Part shown: one piece after another, positions 7,882 through 9,064 of the stretch | Numbering within the stretch: the first letter of the stretch is position 1 | Layout: every line of letters starts with the position of its first letter | Assembly: GCA_031394045.1 (NCBI GenBank) | Contig: JANMWN010000072.1 | Coordinates: forward strand, 1-9,064 | Length of the DNA stretch: 9,064 bases | Source of the DNA: JANYIP01 sp031394045 | Lineage (GTDB): Bacteria; Actinomycetota; Actinomycetes; Prado026 | Direction of reading: 5' to 3' | The notes under the pieces: model-generated | What the model was told of the DNA's origin: nothing | Seen by the model: only the letters and a program-made list of their open reading frames with translations | Databases searched by the model: none | Position numbers and translations under genes: made by a program

Positions 7882-7987
7882 TCGCCCATGCCCCCATGTC
7901 CTCATCTGCCTCGCCGCGAAGTCCCGCACAACACCGCACCGCTCGCACTCGACCTGCCCCGCGCCATACATCCGCCAGGAGGATTCC
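7882..7987 (+). other. Gap between ATPase and binding-protein genes
   Basis: This 106-base, C-rich and G-poor gap (on +) has no stable hairpin and no clear terminator. It contains CATACAT (7965-7971), which could serve as a weak -10 for separate high-level expression of the binding protein, but no good -35 accompanies it. It contrasts with the overlapping junctions upstream. Confidence 0.3.
7977..7982 (+). promoter_or_regulatory. Strong ribosome binding site of the binding-protein gene
   Basis: A perfect AGGAGG stands five bases before ATG 7988. It decides against the in-frame ATG at 8042, which begins directly at SRRGFLRG but has no Shine-Dalgarno sequence. Confidence 0.8.
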
Positions 7988-9064
7988 ATGCCGTACGACG
8001 AGACACTCAAGCTCCTCGTTCCGACCGCGACAGCCGCCTCGATGAGCCGCCGCGGCTTCCTTCGCGGGGTCACCTTGACGGCCGCCGCCGCCGCAGCACT
8101 GTCCGCCTGCGGCTCCGCGGCCAGCTCTGGGGCAGGCCCCGGGACCGGTGCCCCTAGCGCGTCGCCGCTGCCGACGACTCTGGAGAAGGAGCTCAACTTC
8201 TTCACCTGGGCCGAGTACGACGACCCCGCACTGGTCAAGAGCTTCGCTACCAAGGAGGGACTCACCACCCAGGTCGACGTGTATGCGTCCAACGTCGAGG
8301 CCATTGCCAAGCTCAGCGCTGCCAAGGGCACCGCCGGCTACGACATCTACGTTCCCAGTGGGAACTACATCCCCGAGGTGCTACGCAACAAGATCCTGTT
8401 GCGGCTCGACCACAGTCGCATCCCCAACATCGCGAACCTAGACCCTCAGGTCACGGGACAGTACTGGGACCCGAAGAACGAATTCTCCGTCTGCAAGGAC
8501 TGGGGCACCACAGGGTTCGTGTACGACACAGCGGTGATCAAACGAGAGCTCAAGACCTGGGCCGACTTCGTCGACGCGATGGGCTCTGAGGCCTCGGGCA
8601 AGACATCGGTGCTTGAGGAGTCCGAGCAGCTCGTCGGCCTCTACTTCTGGGCCAAGTCACCCACCGGCGACTGGTCCTCCGAGGACCCGGCCGAGCTCGA
8701 CGCCGCGGAGAAGTTCGTTCTGGAGAAGGTCGCCCCGCACATCAAGGCGTACGACTCCTACCCAGGAGCCGGTCTGGCCGAGGGCAAGTACGCCCTGATG
8801 ATGTGCTGGAACGGCGATGCCCGGACTGGCCTGCTCGCAGCGAAGGACGCCTCCCGGTACCGCTGGGTCCTTGGCGCTCCGTCGACCGAGCTCTGGATGG
8901 ACAACTGGACCATCCTGGCCAGCGCGCCGCACCCGGTGGCCGCTCACGCTTGGATCAACAACATCCTGGATCCCGAGGTGTCCTACAAGGACCTTCAGTT
9001 CCACAGCTACAACACCGGTATTGCCAGGCTGAAGGACAAGGCCGTCGCGGACAAGCTCCCGCAC
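7988..9064 (+). CDS. PotD/PotF-like extracellular substrate-binding lipoprotein, 3' truncated by window edge
   Basis: Extracytoplasmic binding protein of a polyamine-type ABC importer; 359 residues are visible and the frame is still open at the right edge. The N-terminus has a twin-arginine signal (SRRGFLRG, 20-27), a short alanine-rich core and a lipobox ending LSAC with lipidated Cys41, so it is a Tat-exported lipoprotein. A Gly/Ser/Pro linker follows, then the mature domain with family landmarks: NFFTWAEYDDPAL (70-82), YDIYVPSGNY (118-127), NLDP (150-153), DWGTTGFVYDT (171-181), MCWNGDA (272-278) and LWMDNW (302-307). Several aromatic and acidic residues that form the ligand box in PotD appear kept: Trp74, Tyr77, Ser124, Trp274, Trp303, Asp305. 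The substrate may be a polyamine or related amine. The ATPase lies directly upstream; permeases are expected downstream. Start chosen from the AGGAGG at 7977-7982. Confidence 0.92.
   Translation, partial: MPYDETLKLLVPTATAASMSRRGFLRGVTLTAAAAAALSACGSAASSGAGPGTGAPSASPLPTTLEKELNFFTWAEYDDPALVKSFATKEGLTTQVDVYASNVEAIAKLSAAKGTAGYDIYVPSGNYIPEVLRNKILLRLDHSRIPNIANLDPQVTGQYWDPKNEFSVCKDWGTTGFVYDTAVIKRELKTWADFVDAMGSEASGKTSVLEESEQLVGLYFWAKSPTGDWSSEDPAELDAAEKFVLEKVAPHIKAYDSYPGAGLAEGKYALMMCWNGDARTGLLAAKDASRYRWVLGAPSTELWMDNWTILASAPHPVAAHAWINNILDPEVSYKDLQFHSYNTGIARLKDKAVADKLPH

Noticed and set aside
7333..8331. A 332-codon open frame on - across the ATPase and binding-protein junction
   Set aside because: It is antisense to two well-supported genes and has no domain or ribosome site.

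Overview
The window is high-GC DNA with dense, often overlapping genes, bacterial start and Shine-Dalgarno usage, a Tat-type lipoprotein signal and a YdbT-type PH membrane protein. This fits a free-living actinomycete (Actinomycetota). I cannot place it more precisely from sequence alone. No tRNA, rRNA, CRISPR array, insertion sequence or phage gene was seen, and no gap between genes exceeds about 240 bases.

Left part (1-3206): the 3' part of a membrane protein with bacterial PH (bPH2) domains enters from the left edge. It meets, with a single base between stop codons, a convergent alpha-D-glucose-phosphate-specific phosphoglucomutase (pgm). A 236-bp gap follows, carrying a GC-rich hairpin whose G-U pairs make it stable only in + strand RNA. 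It would lie in the leader of the next gene.

Middle (3207-5574): a two-bundle PQ-loop (SWEET/cystinosin-like) membrane protein on + runs 190 bp into the 3' end of a convergent gene for a predicted papain-like cysteine peptidase-fold protein on -. The latter is transcribed divergently, across 77 bp, from a LacI-family transcriptional repressor.

Right part (5575-9064): a + strand operon. It begins with a promoter-like region that holds a 16-bp palindrome and reiterated TACAG half-sites. Next comes a decayed glycine/D-amino-acid-oxidase-type FAD oxidoreductase (amine oxidase of the PuuB/OrdL kind), with its ribosome site and start codon intact but large internal deletions and frameshifts. Then come a DUF861-type cupin whose TTG start overlaps the pseudogene's stop, a PotA-like ABC ATPase joined by an ATGA overlap, and after 106 bp a PotD-like Tat lipoprotein that leaves the window at the right edge. 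Permease genes are expected just beyond. The set looks like an uptake and catabolic operon for a polyamine or related amine in which the import side is intact but the oxidase has been lost.

I do not see a clear new defence or mobile system. The most useful leads are the eroded but still open oxidoreductase inside a live operon, its operator-like promoter, the 190-bp convergent overlap, and the leader hairpin of the PQ-loop gene.
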